Assembly (NCBI GenBank): GCA_020354625.1
Contig: CP070651.1
Location: 688,360 to 747,777, forward strand
Direction of reading: 5' to 3'
Length of the DNA: 59,418 nt
From: Trueperaceae bacterium
GTDB lineage: Bacteria; Deinococcota; Deinococci; Deinococcales; Trueperaceae
Positions 17,854 through 26,787 of this stretch are shown here, one piece after another (position 1 is the stretch's first letter; each line of letters opens with the position of its first letter). Made by a program: the position numbers and the translations under genes. The notes below the pieces were generated by a model, which worked only from the letters and a program-made list of their open reading frames with translations, had not been told where the DNA came from and ran no database searches.

Positions 17854-19371
17854 ATGAACGTCGTTACTCGAATTGCCCCTTCTCCAACAGGTGATCCGCA
17901 CATTGGGACCGCTTACATCGGTCTTTTTAACTACGTGTTCGCAAAAAGACATGGGGGAAGGTTCATACTGCGCATCGAGGACACCGATCGTTCTCGCTAT
18001 AATGCGCTTTCCGAGGAACGCATCCTAGCGATGATGGATTGGCTAGGACTAGACCCAGATGAGAGCACAGCTGTAGGTGGGCCACACAGCCCTTACCGGC
18101 AGAGCGAGCGGCTGGACCTGTATCGGGAGCACGTCGACCGACTCCTCAAGGAAGACAAGGCCTATCGTGCCTTTGAAACCGCTGAAGAGCTCGAAGAAAT
18201 GCGAAACGAACAGAAGCGTAAAGGCTTGGATCCCGGGTATGACGGTCGCTCACGGTGCTTGAGTTCGCAGGAAAGCGACGATCGTGCAGCTTCCGGTGAA
18301 CCGTTCGTGGTACGACTAAAGACCCCTCTTGATGGAACCACTCGTGTTGTCGACGCACTGCGCGGAGAGATCACCTTCGATAACCGAGAGGTGCGAGATG
18401 TGGTGCTGCTGAAAAGCGACGGCTACCCCACCTACCATCTCGCAGCCGTCGTCGATGATCATCTTATGGGAGTTACCCACGTGATACGAGCCGAAGAGTG
18501 GATTACAAGCACTCCGATCCACACGCTCTTGTACCAGGCATTCAGCTGGGAAACACCCGTATTCGTCCACATGCCGCTGCTCAGGAATCCAGATGAGACG
18601 CGCACGAAACTGAGCAAGCGGAAACTCGATACCAGCGTAGATTCGTACCGGGAACAGGGGATCATCCCGGAAGCGTTACTCAATTATCTGGCCTTGATGG
18701 GGTGGAGCATGCCAGATGGGCGGGAGTTTTTCTCTCTGCAGGAAATGATCGGAGCGTTTTCGCTCGATCGCATTTCTCTCGGAGCACCCGTCTTCGATCC
18801 CAAAAAGCTCCGCTTCATGAACGCCAAATACCTGCGAGACCTCATCCCTCTTGAGAACCTCACCCGTAGGGTAAAGACGCTTTTTGAGTCGGCTGGTTTT
18901 GCCTGGGAAGACGATGATTATCTGCTCGACATCGTCGATGTGTTACGACCCCGGGTCGAAACGCTCAACGATTTTGTCGCGCACGCCGGTTACTTTTTCG
19001 AGGATGATTTCAGCTACGATGATCAAGCGAAAAAGAAGCTGGCTTCGGGTCAAAAATACCTTGAGGATCTTGAGCGAGAGTTTTCGATGCTCGAGTTTTT
19101 CGATTACGACAGTGTAGACGATCTGGTACACGACTATGTCCAAGAGCAGGGAGTCGGCATGGGCAAGGTACTCCAGCCTCTACGCGCCGCTTTGACAGGC
19201 AGAGCCCAAGCTCCTAGCGTGACCGATTTATTGGTCATTTTGGGAAAAAGAAAGGTCATGCAGCGTATCGGTAGGGCTCTGAGCTATATCAACGCAGGCT
19301 TGCCGGATGACAAACCTCAGCGTCCTGAGAAGGCGAAAAACGCCACCAAAACTCGCCACGAGGCCGCATAA
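17854..19371 (+). CDS. gltX: Glutamyl-tRNA synthetase
   Basis: Charges tRNA-Glu with glutamate; a non-discriminating form would also make Glu-tRNA-Gln for GatCAB. The class I motifs are present: PSPTGDPHIGT (HIGH variant) at the N end and KLSKR (252-256), the KMSKS variant. The 505-aa length is normal. GGGAGG lies upstream of the ATG, and TAAAAT (17825-17830) may be its -10 box. It overlaps ftsY by one base. tRNA-Gln and gatC in this window fit indirect Gln-tRNA formation, but specificity cannot be read from these motifs alone. Confidence 0.96.
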   Translation: MNVVTRIAPSPTGDPHIGTAYIGLFNYVFAKRHGGRFILRIEDTDRSRYNALSEERILAMMDWLGLDPDESTAVGGPHSPYRQSERLDLYREHVDRLLKEDKAYRAFETAEELEEMRNEQKRKGLDPGYDGRSRCLSSQESDDRAASGEPFVVRLKTPLDGTTRVVDALRGEITFDNREVRDVVLLKSDGYPTYHLAAVVDDHLMGVTHVIRAEEWITSTPIHTLLYQAFSWETPVFVHMPLLRNPDETRTKLSKRKLDTSVDSYREQGIIPEALLNYLALMGWSMPDGREFFSLQEMIGAFSLDRISLGAPVFDPKKLRFMNAKYLRDLIPLENLTRRVKTLFESAGFAWEDDDYLLDIVDVLRPRVETLNDFVAHAGYFFEDDFSYDDQAKKKLASGQKYLEDLEREFSMLEFFDYDSVDDLVHDYVQEQGVGMGKVLQPLRAALTGRAQAPSVTDLLVILGKRKVMQRIGRALSYINAGLPDDKPQRPEKAKNATKTRHEAA

Positions 19372-20312
19372 TGTCTTGGTTCGATCGGTTAAAGCGGGGC
19401 CTAGGGAAGACGCGGGATGTTCTCGCTACAGAAGGCGTATCGGTTGAGAATCCGTGGGAAATGGATTGGGATGATCTCGAGTTTGCACTCATAGGTGCCG
19501 ATGTGGGCGCCCACATCGCAAGCGAAGTGGTTATCGAAGCTCGCAAAGAGCGAGAGCGGGGTAGGAGCTTCGCCGAATCACTCGAAAAAGCCCTCCTCGA
19601 CCAACTCGAACCAGATCGAATTCGTCAGAAGTTGCGCCGCGTCGGCTTCTCACTCGACGTGTCCCGCAACATGGTGGAGTTTGCAGGCAAGGTCATCATG
19701 GTCGTCGGGGTCAATGGGGTTGGAAAGACAACGACGATCGCTAAATTGGCCCAATACTACCGCTCCTACGGAAAATCGATCATGTTTGCAGCCGGAGACA
19801 CCTTCCGGGCTGCAGCTACGGCTCAACTCGAGGAGTGGGGACATCGACTCGACGTCCCTACCATTACGGGTCCCGACGGTAGCGATCCGGCTGCGGTGGC
19901 CTTCGATGCCGCTCAGGCAAGGCGTGCCCGTGGTGTCGATCTTCTCATAGTCGATACAGCCGGCCGACTGCATACGAAACATAACTTGATGGAGGAGCTC
20001 AAAAAGGTCAAGCGCGTCATCGGGAAAGCCGACGAAGGGGAACCCAAAGAAGTATGGCTAGTGATCGATGCGGTCACTGGGCAAAACGGCTTGGAGCAGG
20101 CCAGAAGATTCAATCAAGCAGTCGGCGTGACAGGCGTTATCGTGACAAAACTAGACGGGAGCGCCAAGGGAGGTATCTTACTCCCAATCGCAAGAGAACT
20201 CGGACTACCCATTAAATTTATCGGTGTTGGCGAACGCCCCGACGATCTCCAGCCGTACGATGCCGCAGCCTTCGTTCACGCCCTCCTCGACCTCCCTGTA
20301 GAGGCTGCATGA
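19371..20312 (+). CDS. ftsY: Signal recognition particle receptor FtsY
   Basis: SRP receptor GTPase that docks ribosome-nascent-chain complexes at the membrane. The 313-aa protein has a short A region followed by the NG domain: G1 GVNGVGKTTT, the insertion-box segment DTFRAAATAQLE, DTAGRLHTK (G3), TKLDGSAKGG (G4) and GVGERPDDLQP at the C end. The long acidic A domain of E. coli FtsY is absent, as in Thermus. It starts on the last base of gltX and overlaps mqnB (ATGA). Confidence 0.96.
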   Translation: MSWFDRLKRGLGKTRDVLATEGVSVENPWEMDWDDLEFALIGADVGAHIASEVVIEARKERERGRSFAESLEKALLDQLEPDRIRQKLRRVGFSLDVSRNMVEFAGKVIMVVGVNGVGKTTTIAKLAQYYRSYGKSIMFAAGDTFRAAATAQLEEWGHRLDVPTITGPDGSDPAAVAFDAAQARRARGVDLLIVDTAGRLHTKHNLMEELKKVKRVIGKADEGEPKEVWLVIDAVTGQNGLEQARRFNQAVGVTGVIVTKLDGSAKGGILLPIARELGLPIKFIGVGERPDDLQPYDAAAFVHALLDLPVEAA

Positions 20313-21019
20313 ACCAGGGGTCTGTTCTACTCATCACTGCCACTCGCTTGGAGGCGCAGCCCTTACGAGATCTTCTCACCGACAAGACCGATCTCGATCT
20401 TCTCTTGGGTGAGGGGGTGGAAGGCACTCTCTTTGGAGCACGCGTACAGCTCCTGCACCTCGGCGTTGGCAAGGTCAACACAGCTGCTGGTCTGGCACTC
20501 GCCATCGCGTCGTTACGCCCTCGTGCCGTGATTCAATTTGGTATCGGCGGTGCGTATATCGGCTCATTTCTGAGCGTCTGTATGGTGGTTGCCGCCGAGC
20601 AGGACATGCATATAGATAGCGGTGTCAAGCTCGAGCAGGGATGGCGTGATATGCGTTTTCTCGAGCTACCACTTGTAGAAAACCCAAAAGCGTATAACCG
20701 ATTTCCAACCGATCCAGACCTCACTCGTACCTTTGAAGAGACGATCGGAATGCCGGCGGTATCTTTCGGGACTTCCGAAACGGTTACAGGCAATTTCGAT
20801 GATGCTGCACGCTATTACGCACAACACGAAATCTCCGTGGAATCGATGGAAGGGGCAGCCGCAGCTCAAGTCTGTACGGCGCTCGGCGTTCCGTTTGCAG
20901 AATTGCGATCGATCAGCAACATCGTGGGAGAGAGAAATAAACGCGCTTGGAATATACCTGGGGCTGTACGAGCCGTCAACGATGTCGTGGTGCTAGGCCT
21001 GAAAAACATGTTTGTTTGA
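20309..21019 (+). CDS. mqnB: Futalosine hydrolase
   Basis: Removes hypoxanthine from futalosine to give dehypoxanthine futalosine in the futalosine pathway to menaquinone. The 236-aa product belongs to the nucleoside phosphorylase/MTAN fold, with ITATRLEAQPL at the N end, FGIGGAY, SVESMEGAAAAQVC (the conserved ME pair near the ribose site) and the late SNIVGERNK. Length fits MqnB rather than the longer PNP enzymes. It overlaps ftsY by four bases (ATGA). No other mqn gene is visible here. Confidence 0.85.
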   Translation: MNQGSVLLITATRLEAQPLRDLLTDKTDLDLLLGEGVEGTLFGARVQLLHLGVGKVNTAAGLALAIASLRPRAVIQFGIGGAYIGSFLSVCMVVAAEQDMHIDSGVKLEQGWRDMRFLELPLVENPKAYNRFPTDPDLTRTFEETIGMPAVSFGTSETVTGNFDDAARYYAQHEISVESMEGAAAAQVCTALGVPFAELRSISNIVGERNKRAWNIPGAVRAVNDVVVLGLKNMFV

Positions 21020-21068
21020 AGAACTGACACCGATCGATCAGCTGGGATTCCGTTTATTGCGGCTCATC

Positions 21069-22115
21069 TCACCGCGTCTGTGGTGTTGGCAGCTCTCTAC
21101 AGCGCTCGAGCACCTTCATCTGACGCAACACACTCTCCGGAGTGATCGCTAGAGGTTTGTCATGACAGAGCGTCTCGTAAAGATCGCGGTAAAGACCGAC
21201 CATATCGTCACTCATATCAGTCGGCAACACGAGCTCCTCTGTGATCCAGGGTAGCTCCTCTCGATTGTAGCTTCGATCGGGCGTAGGAGCCATATCGAGC
21301 TTGATGGGCGGAACCTGTGTCACATCGAAATACTTCCAGCGGAGTCGATGATCGGTTCCCGTAAGGCTCCCCTGCGTTCCCATCACAACCCAGTTATCTT
21401 GTGGAAATGCGTTGCAATGGGTTAGCTCGAGGTCGATCAACGGTCCATCACCGGGGACGATCACGATCTTGGCATGACTCTCCGCATCACCGGCATAGAG
21501 CGGTGTGTTGACGAGAGCACCAGATATCTTCGGCTCCTCATCATCGAAAAAGTGAAGAGCCCAATCGATCAGATGTGCACCGTGGTTGTTGAGGATGCCC
21601 CCACCGTATCCACGCAGAGTTTGCCAATCCCAACGCCTCGCAAAATCGTGAACTGCAAACCGAATCTGTACGAGTGTGCCCAATACACCCGAAGCGACTA
21701 CCTCGTTGACCTTCCTGAAGGCTGGTCTGTAGCGGTAGTTTTGATTGACCGTGAGCAGTTTCCCCATCTTCACCGCAGCTTCGACCAGAGCCTCGGCTTC
21801 GGTCAGGTCACAGCCCATGGGTTTCTCGATCAGAACGTTTTTTCCCGCATACAGAGCTCGTATGCCCTGCTCGGCGTGTTGATAGCTCGGCGAGGCCACT
21901 ACTACCAGATCGAGCTCTTGTGCGATCAGGTCATCAAACCTCTCAAAAGTCTTACAACCAAACCGTTTCTTCGCCTCATCACACCTTTGAACTACCGGAT
22001 CCATCACTGCAGAAACGTTATACATCGACAAGTGGGAGAGCGTCTTCGCATGCAAATCCCAACCACTACGCCCCAGACCTGCGATCCCAACCTCGATACG
22101 TTTCTGAACACTCAC
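21069..22115 (-). CDS. Gfo/Idh/MocA family oxidoreductase
   Basis: NAD(P)-dependent oxidoreductase, probably acting on a sugar, inositol or sugar acid. The N-terminal Rossmann domain starts with VGIAGLGRSGWDLHAK, and the family motif VLIEKPMG (EKP) is present; a C-terminal alpha/beta domain follows, with GGGILNNHGAHLIDWALHFF, where the catalytic His region lies. The product is 348 aa. The GTG at 22115 is preferred because GAGG lies 8 nt upstream; GTG 22124 is also open. It follows the isomerase gene by 17 bp, so the two form a sugar-catabolic pair. The substrate is unknown. Confidence 0.85.
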   Translation of the reverse strand: MSVQKRIEVGIAGLGRSGWDLHAKTLSHLSMYNVSAVMDPVVQRCDEAKKRFGCKTFERFDDLIAQELDLVVVASPSYQHAEQGIRALYAGKNVLIEKPMGCDLTEAEALVEAAVKMGKLLTVNQNYRYRPAFRKVNEVVASGVLGTLVQIRFAVHDFARRWDWQTLRGYGGGILNNHGAHLIDWALHFFDDEEPKISGALVNTPLYAGDAESHAKIVIVPGDGPLIDLELTHCNAFPQDNWVVMGTQGSLTGTDHRLRWKYFDVTQVPPIKLDMAPTPDRSYNREELPWITEELVLPTDMSDDMVGLYRDLYETLCHDKPLAITPESVLRQMKVLERCRELPTPQTR

Positions 22116-22132
22116 GAACGTCACCTCACCAT

Positions 22133-22972
22133 TTACACGCCGGCCGAGGCAAGCTTCTCTTTAATAAATGCGAGATTATGCCGCAAGGCCTCTCGAGTCG
22201 ATCTCGTACCGCTAAAATCTTCCACCACAAGCCATCCGTCGTAACCGATACCATTCAGACCGGCAAACACCGCCTCGAAATCCACGACGCCATCATCGAG
22301 TGGCGCCCAATAACCCCGCCACACGCCACCACCTTCCGGCCTTCGGAAGGCCGCATTTTTGATGTGGACATGAGCGAGAAAGGGTCCTAACAACTCGATT
22401 CCCAGACGATAATCTTCAAACCCTTCAAAGACCATATTGCCAGGGTCGAAAAGCGCACCGATCGCCTCGGGATCGAAACCTGAGAGCAATTGAGAGGCGA
22501 GAGAGGCGCTCGGGAGAATCGTCCGGTGGTGGATCTCGACCAACGCCTTGATACCTCGATCCCGTGCCAACGGCTCGATGTCGGCCAAGAACGCCCTCGC
22601 AACGTCGAGCTGTTCCCGATACCTGCCACCAAATCCCCCAAAGCCGACACGGAACGCCGGCGAACCGACCGCTTCGGCAAAATTCATCGCCTGTTCCACA
22701 GCATTTAGGTCGCCCAACTCGATATAGGTTCCGATATTCGGGATGTCAAGACCGGCTGATTCAGTCAAGCTCTTTGCACGGGTTGCATCTGCAAGTGTTG
22801 GAGCGAAGGTACAGAGATTATGTCCCCAAAACGAGGGCTCTTGCCGTTTAAGTTCCTGAGGTGTGTGGGTAACACGCCACTCTACGCCATCGTAGCCGAC
22901 CTCTTTGAGCTCCCAAACCGCCTCCTCGGGAGTGAGATCCGGCAACATCGCTGTAAATACACCGATTTTCAT
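22133..22972 (-). CDS. Sugar phosphate isomerase/epimerase (xylose-isomerase-like TIM barrel)
   Basis: Member of the AP endonuclease 2 / xylose-isomerase-like TIM-barrel family that includes IolE and related epimerases. The 279-aa product has the family features: a short MKIGVFTAML start, VEIHHRTILPS and ALFDPGNMVFEG (metal-binding Glu/Asp/His residues), HVHIKNAAF and the C-terminal glutamate in LVVEDFSG. It lies upstream of the Gfo/Idh/MocA gene in the same operon, the usual arrangement for keto-sugar or inositol catabolism. The precise substrate cannot be told. Confidence 0.82.
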   Translation of the reverse strand: MKIGVFTAMLPDLTPEEAVWELKEVGYDGVEWRVTHTPQELKRQEPSFWGHNLCTFAPTLADATRAKSLTESAGLDIPNIGTYIELGDLNAVEQAMNFAEAVGSPAFRVGFGGFGGRYREQLDVARAFLADIEPLARDRGIKALVEIHHRTILPSASLASQLLSGFDPEAIGALFDPGNMVFEGFEDYRLGIELLGPFLAHVHIKNAAFRRPEGGGVWRGYWAPLDDGVVDFEAVFAGLNGIGYDGWLVVEDFSGTRSTREALRHNLAFIKEKLASAGV

Positions 22973-23065
22973 GCTGACACCTTTAGATAAGACTGTGCTT
23001 TCTCGTAACCGGCTCTCACGCTGCAGCCCTCCAGGGTCATTGAGCGGATCGGATCATAGAAGGCT

Positions 23066-24628
23066 CTAATCCGCCTTGGGTCTCCTGCTAGGCGTAACGT
23101 AAACGGTCTTCTGCTGGCTGAAGTAAACTGCACCTGGACCACCCCCTTTCGCCCTCCAAACATTCTTTTTCAACGTATAGTCGACGGCTACATTATCAGA
23201 CTTCCCCGCTTTTGAATGACCGGCCGCAAGCTGGGCTGCGAACAAGATCGTTTCAAACGGAACCTCGCGCCCCTCCGCCCGAATGATGACGTGGGCTCCT
23301 TGATACCCCTGGACATGAAGCCATACGTCACGACTTTTCGCAACCTTGAAAGTCAGCCCATCGTTTTCTCTGGCGTTGCGTCCGACCAAAACCGAAAAGC
23401 CGTGAGGGCCCAGGTAGCGGATACCCGCGGTATGCGAACGAGACGCTCTAGCATCCGCAGTGTCTTCACCGATTAGTCGACTAAGCTGCTCGTCCGATTG
23501 CCCATCGAGATTGGCGAGTCGAGTTTCGACATCTTGCAGTTCAGCCTGAAGTTCTTCTCGCCTCTGACAAGCTTTCTCAGCTTTCTGCTGTCTCTTTTTT
23601 GCGCGTTGATACAATACTTGAGCATTTTGAGCAGTGCTTAATCGTGGATCTAGCGGTATCTCTACAACCCCGCCCTCAAAGTCATCGAGCTCGACCTTCT
23701 TCGCCTTCGGTGGAATTCGCCTCTGATGTGTGAGGAGTAAGTCAGCCTGAGTCGCGATATTCTGTGATTCACCAGCGGCTTTCACTGCGCGTGCGAGATC
23801 GTCGAGCCTCTTCTCAAGTACCTGCCTTCTCTTGGAGAGCACTTCTCCACTGCGCCGCAACAACACCTCCCGTCTCTCTCGCTCCCGTAAGACCGTAAGA
23901 TCCGGAAGAAGGAGGACATCGCGCGTCGCCTGCGCCGGATGACGTACGACCTCGGCCAAAACCGGCAAGAGACGATCGAGTGCTTCGTCCGAGAGAGGCT
24001 CTTCTGTGCCGAGACCGGTCTTTCGAACGAGAATATCTTGAAAGACGGGACCCATTCCGTCGATGACTTTATGAAGGTGTTTCAACTTCCTCCCTGCTAA
24101 GGCGGTCCGAATCTCGCTCTCAGACGCTGAACGTGGATCGATTTTCTGATACGGTGGAGGCGGCCTGTAGAGAACTCCAGGTCTAACTTGCCGGTAGCGG
24201 TTGACCTGAGAATGAACCTCTCGTAAAGCTCCTAAGATGCGATCTCGGTCATCGAGAAGAATGAGGTTGCAGTTACGCCCGGTGAGTTCTACGATGAGGG
24301 TTACAGGTGGGGTCTCCACAAACCCGGTAGTGGCAGCAAAGCTGAACCTAACAACGCGATCGAGCTGCGGTTGTTCGACGGCATACAGATCGCCGTTGGC
24401 GCGAGCGCTTAGGATCTCCTGGAAGGCACTGAATTTTCCCGTCGAAGCCTCTGGGAGGTCGGTTCGATACGAAAACCGCGGTGTCGGCGGCAAGGCAAAC
24501 AACCACAGTGCGCCCTTATCGAGAGGGAGCACGAACGTGTACTTGTCGAGAAAGCGCCAAGCGAGCCGTCGCATCGGCAGAAGCGGCACGAGGCGTTCGA
24601 TTTCTTCAGCGATCAACAAACCTTCCAC
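23066..24628 (-). CDS. rqcH: NFACT-family ribosome quality control factor RqcH
   Basis: Bacterial Rqc2 homologue that binds stalled 50S-nascent chain complexes and recruits tRNA-Ala for C-terminal alanine tailing. The domain order fits: NFACT-N (about 1-200), helical coiled-coil middle rich in Arg/Glu, and the NFACT-R domain with DVWLHVQGYQGAHVIIR and GHSKAGKSDNVAVDYT. The start is uncertain. The GTG at 24628 gives MEGLLIAEE, which aligns with the family N terminus and lies 20 nt after the upstream stop. The open frame extends to 24703, which would overlap the upstream gene by 56 bp. About 520 aa. Confidence 0.88.
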   Translation of the reverse strand: MEGLLIAEEIERLVPLLPMRRLAWRFLDKYTFVLPLDKGALWLFALPPTPRFSYRTDLPEASTGKFSAFQEILSARANGDLYAVEQPQLDRVVRFSFAATTGFVETPPVTLIVELTGRNCNLILLDDRDRILGALREVHSQVNRYRQVRPGVLYRPPPPYQKIDPRSASESEIRTALAGRKLKHLHKVIDGMGPVFQDILVRKTGLGTEEPLSDEALDRLLPVLAEVVRHPAQATRDVLLLPDLTVLRERERREVLLRRSGEVLSKRRQVLEKRLDDLARAVKAAGESQNIATQADLLLTHQRRIPPKAKKVELDDFEGGVVEIPLDPRLSTAQNAQVLYQRAKKRQQKAEKACQRREELQAELQDVETRLANLDGQSDEQLSRLIGEDTADARASRSHTAGIRYLGPHGFSVLVGRNARENDGLTFKVAKSRDVWLHVQGYQGAHVIIRAEGREVPFETILFAAQLAAGHSKAGKSDNVAVDYTLKKNVWRAKGGGPGAVYFSQQKTVYVTPSRRPKAD

Positions 24629-24647
24629 AAAGCCCGTCCCCGAGTCC

Positions 24648-25139
24648 TCAACAAGCTTCGTCCGACTGCCCGCGCTCATACCTGAAGTCGCAGCAGTCAG
24701 CACCTTCCATAAGCGTCTGAGTTCTCTTCAACTCGATGCTGGAATGATACCCTTTGATCAGAGCAGCGTCTCGATTACATGAGAGAACGCCTCCTAGCTG
24801 CTCTAGCCCAAGCTCTTTGTAGAGCTCGGCATAACGGCAACGGGTGACATTGAAGTACCATCTCGCCTCGTTCCGCTCGATCTCTTCAATCTCGAGAGCA
24901 CCTCCACGAAACCAGGGCTCCCACATCTGAGCAAACTCGATAAGGCCCGGGGAGTCCGTATTACCTCTCATCGCGTAGCCATCGCCCTCGGCAGCCTCTA
25001 TGACCACGTGCTGCAACAACTCCCGAGTACGTTCATGCCCCAACTCGGCCCCTACGGCTTCCACGAAAGGTTTCAGGATCCTCGCTTCGATTTCCCGGCG
25101 CTTCAACACACCTACCTGTTCATTGAGGTTATCATCCAT
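24648..25139 (-). CDS. L-2-amino-thiazoline-4-carboxylate hydrolase-like protein
   Basis: The 163-aa product resembles the ATC hydrolase family, whose founding member opens the thiazoline ring of L-ATC in cysteine synthesis by Pseudomonas. Family-like features are the central NVTRCRYAELYKELGLEQL, LSCNRDAALIKGY and the C-terminal IELKRTQTLMEGADCCDFRY, with several conserved cysteines. Most family members are of unknown function, so ATC is not certain to be the substrate. The start is fixed by TAGACT (25151-25146) 6 nt upstream of the ATG (leaderless). rqcH follows closely in the same direction. Confidence 0.75.
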   Translation of the reverse strand: MDDNLNEQVGVLKRREIEARILKPFVEAVGAELGHERTRELLQHVVIEAAEGDGYAMRGNTDSPGLIEFAQMWEPWFRGGALEIEEIERNEARWYFNVTRCRYAELYKELGLEQLGGVLSCNRDAALIKGYHSSIELKRTQTLMEGADCCDFRYERGQSDEAC

Positions 25140-25165
25140 GTGATTAGTCTAAACTGACATACGAG

Positions 25166-25193
25166 CGCTCTGCCGGCTGCTACCGACAGAGCG
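25166..25193 (-). terminator. Terminator-like hairpin after the TPR gene
   Basis: An 11-bp stem with one G-U pair, CGCTCTGCCGG (25166-25176) with CCGACAGAGCG (25183-25193) and a 6-nt loop, lies between the TPR gene stop (25215) and the promoter of the next minus-strand gene. The tail is only modestly T-rich. Confidence 0.6.
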
Positions 25194-25214
25194 ACCCGAT
25201 GGTAAACTCTGATG

Positions 25215-26627
25215 CTAGTTCAATATCCGCCCACAGTTGCCGAGATAGTTCATGGCAACCGTGCGGTGATGGTTGAGCGGAAGATACCAATCGCTTTCCG
25301 GAGGCGTGTAGGAGAGCGCCGCCTGGGCATGAAAAAGAAGACGATCTGCTGAACCCTGGCCTTGTTGCGCAAAGAGATCAGCTAGCATCTGGTGACCGAG
25401 AGTCCAGTAAGGTTCCCCTTCTTCACAAGCATGGATAGCCCTTTCGAACCAGCCACGGGCATCCTCGAAGCTAAAGGTGTCGAGTGCGATCGTCCCGAGA
25501 CACAGACACGCTTCCGCCACCGCCCCGAGCTCGAGCGCTCTCAGCCCATGATCTTCTGCTCGCTTGAAATCCCCTTGTCGCAGCGCCAATTCTGCCAAAT
25601 CGACGAATACCTGTGCGCGGTAGATATACGATGAATGGAGGAGGATGGCCTCGAGGCTACTTTCAGCTCGTTGCAGATCCCCACTCTCTGCCAACGCAAA
25701 CGCGTATTCGTGCTGGGCATAGGGTTTGAGTTCGTGCGGTGCGAGCGCTACCGCGTCCTCTAAAGCACCTGCAGCCTCAACAAAGCGACCGAGGGTTGTC
25801 AAACACTGCCCGAGTGCGAAAGCGAGCATAAACGAGCTCGGTCCCGCCTCTGTTTCAAGCTCGATCGCACGCGCATGTTGGAACAACAAGAGAGCTGAAT
25901 TGGGATTGTTCATCGCCAATTGCGCTCGGCCCCGCAAACAGAAAACGGTCACTTCTTGGTGACGGCTCAGCGAGGCTAGATCGATATCTCCGAGCACGCG
26001 TAGTACGCGCTCGGGCTCACCCAGTTCCAAAAGGCACCCAGCCAACCTAAGGCGCTGATTCTGTTGCTCGATCCCGCTGCTCGCTTGTACCGCTCGGTCG
26101 AACGCTGTACAAGCGCTCTCCCATTTGCCTTGCTGCTGGTAGCATCCACCCAATAGCGACCAGCGTCGCCACTCGAGGTAGGTGGGAAGGGAGAGATCCT
26201 CTATACGCTCCAGTAACCTGGTAGCACTCTTCTTGGCCTTAACGATGATCAGGGCCTTGGCCGCATGAAATTGGGCGAGCGGGTCTCTTGCTTCCAAGGC
26301 ATCTTCAATCCCTCGCTTGACCTCTGCAGCGGTCTTGCCTCTCCTGGCAGAAAACTCCCAAAAGAGCGCCTTATAAAGAGGGTGCTCAGCCAGTCGAGGA
26401 TCGGTCGACACCGCACTTTGCAATGCTAAAAAGCCGTCATCGATCCCTTTGGATTCTTGTAATGCGTAAACCTCTGCCAGATAGAGAAGATACAACGCTT
26501 GCGTTTCAGGCTCTAACGGTCGACTAGCCGCCGTCTCGAGCGTGGTGAAGGCAACCTCGAACCGACCCTGTTCCAGAGCCTGATACGTGGGCTCCAACTC
26601 TACGTGGGCAGCGTGCTTTGAAAGCAT
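25215..26627 (-). CDS. Tetratricopeptide-repeat protein of unknown function
   Basis: A 470-aa, mostly helical protein with repeated TPR-like helix pairs along its length, for example WSLLGGCYQQQGKWESACTA, ALGQCLTTLGRFVEAAGALE and VDLAELALRQGDFKRAEDHG. There is no signal peptide, transmembrane segment or enzymatic domain, so it is probably a cytoplasmic scaffold or partner-binding protein. TACGGT (26638-26633) ends 5 nt before the ATG, suggesting a leaderless mRNA. The closest genes are clpB upstream and an ATC-hydrolase-like gene downstream; no shared role is evident. Confidence 0.75.
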   Translation of the reverse strand: MLSKHAAHVELEPTYQALEQGRFEVAFTTLETAASRPLEPETQALYLLYLAEVYALQESKGIDDGFLALQSAVSTDPRLAEHPLYKALFWEFSARRGKTAAEVKRGIEDALEARDPLAQFHAAKALIIVKAKKSATRLLERIEDLSLPTYLEWRRWSLLGGCYQQQGKWESACTAFDRAVQASSGIEQQNQRLRLAGCLLELGEPERVLRVLGDIDLASLSRHQEVTVFCLRGRAQLAMNNPNSALLLFQHARAIELETEAGPSSFMLAFALGQCLTTLGRFVEAAGALEDAVALAPHELKPYAQHEYAFALAESGDLQRAESSLEAILLHSSYIYRAQVFVDLAELALRQGDFKRAEDHGLRALELGAVAEACLCLGTIALDTFSFEDARGWFERAIHACEEGEPYWTLGHQMLADLFAQQGQGSADRLLFHAQAALSYTPPESDWYLPLNHHRTVAMNYLGNCGRILN

Positions 26628-26687
26628 GCTTTACCGTAGCATGCAGTCGACAACCCCGCCTGGTCAAACGCACAACGAGAAATTGCT

Positions 26688-26724
26688 CGGTTATTCGGCC
26701 CCATGTAGCTAAGCCGAATAACCG
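26688..26724 (-). terminator. Strong hairpin after clpB
   Basis: A perfect 12-bp inverted repeat CGGTTATTCGGC (26688-26699) / GCCGAATAACCG (26713-26724) with a 13-nt loop lies 64 bp past the clpB stop and is followed on the minus strand by AGCAATTTCT. It is the longest uninterrupted stem in this gap and probably ends the clpB transcript. Confidence 0.65.
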
Positions 26725-26787
26725 GTGTTCAACTCAGGATCTCTGCGGGCACGACACTTCGGCTTACGCCCTCTCCACGAGGAGCGA

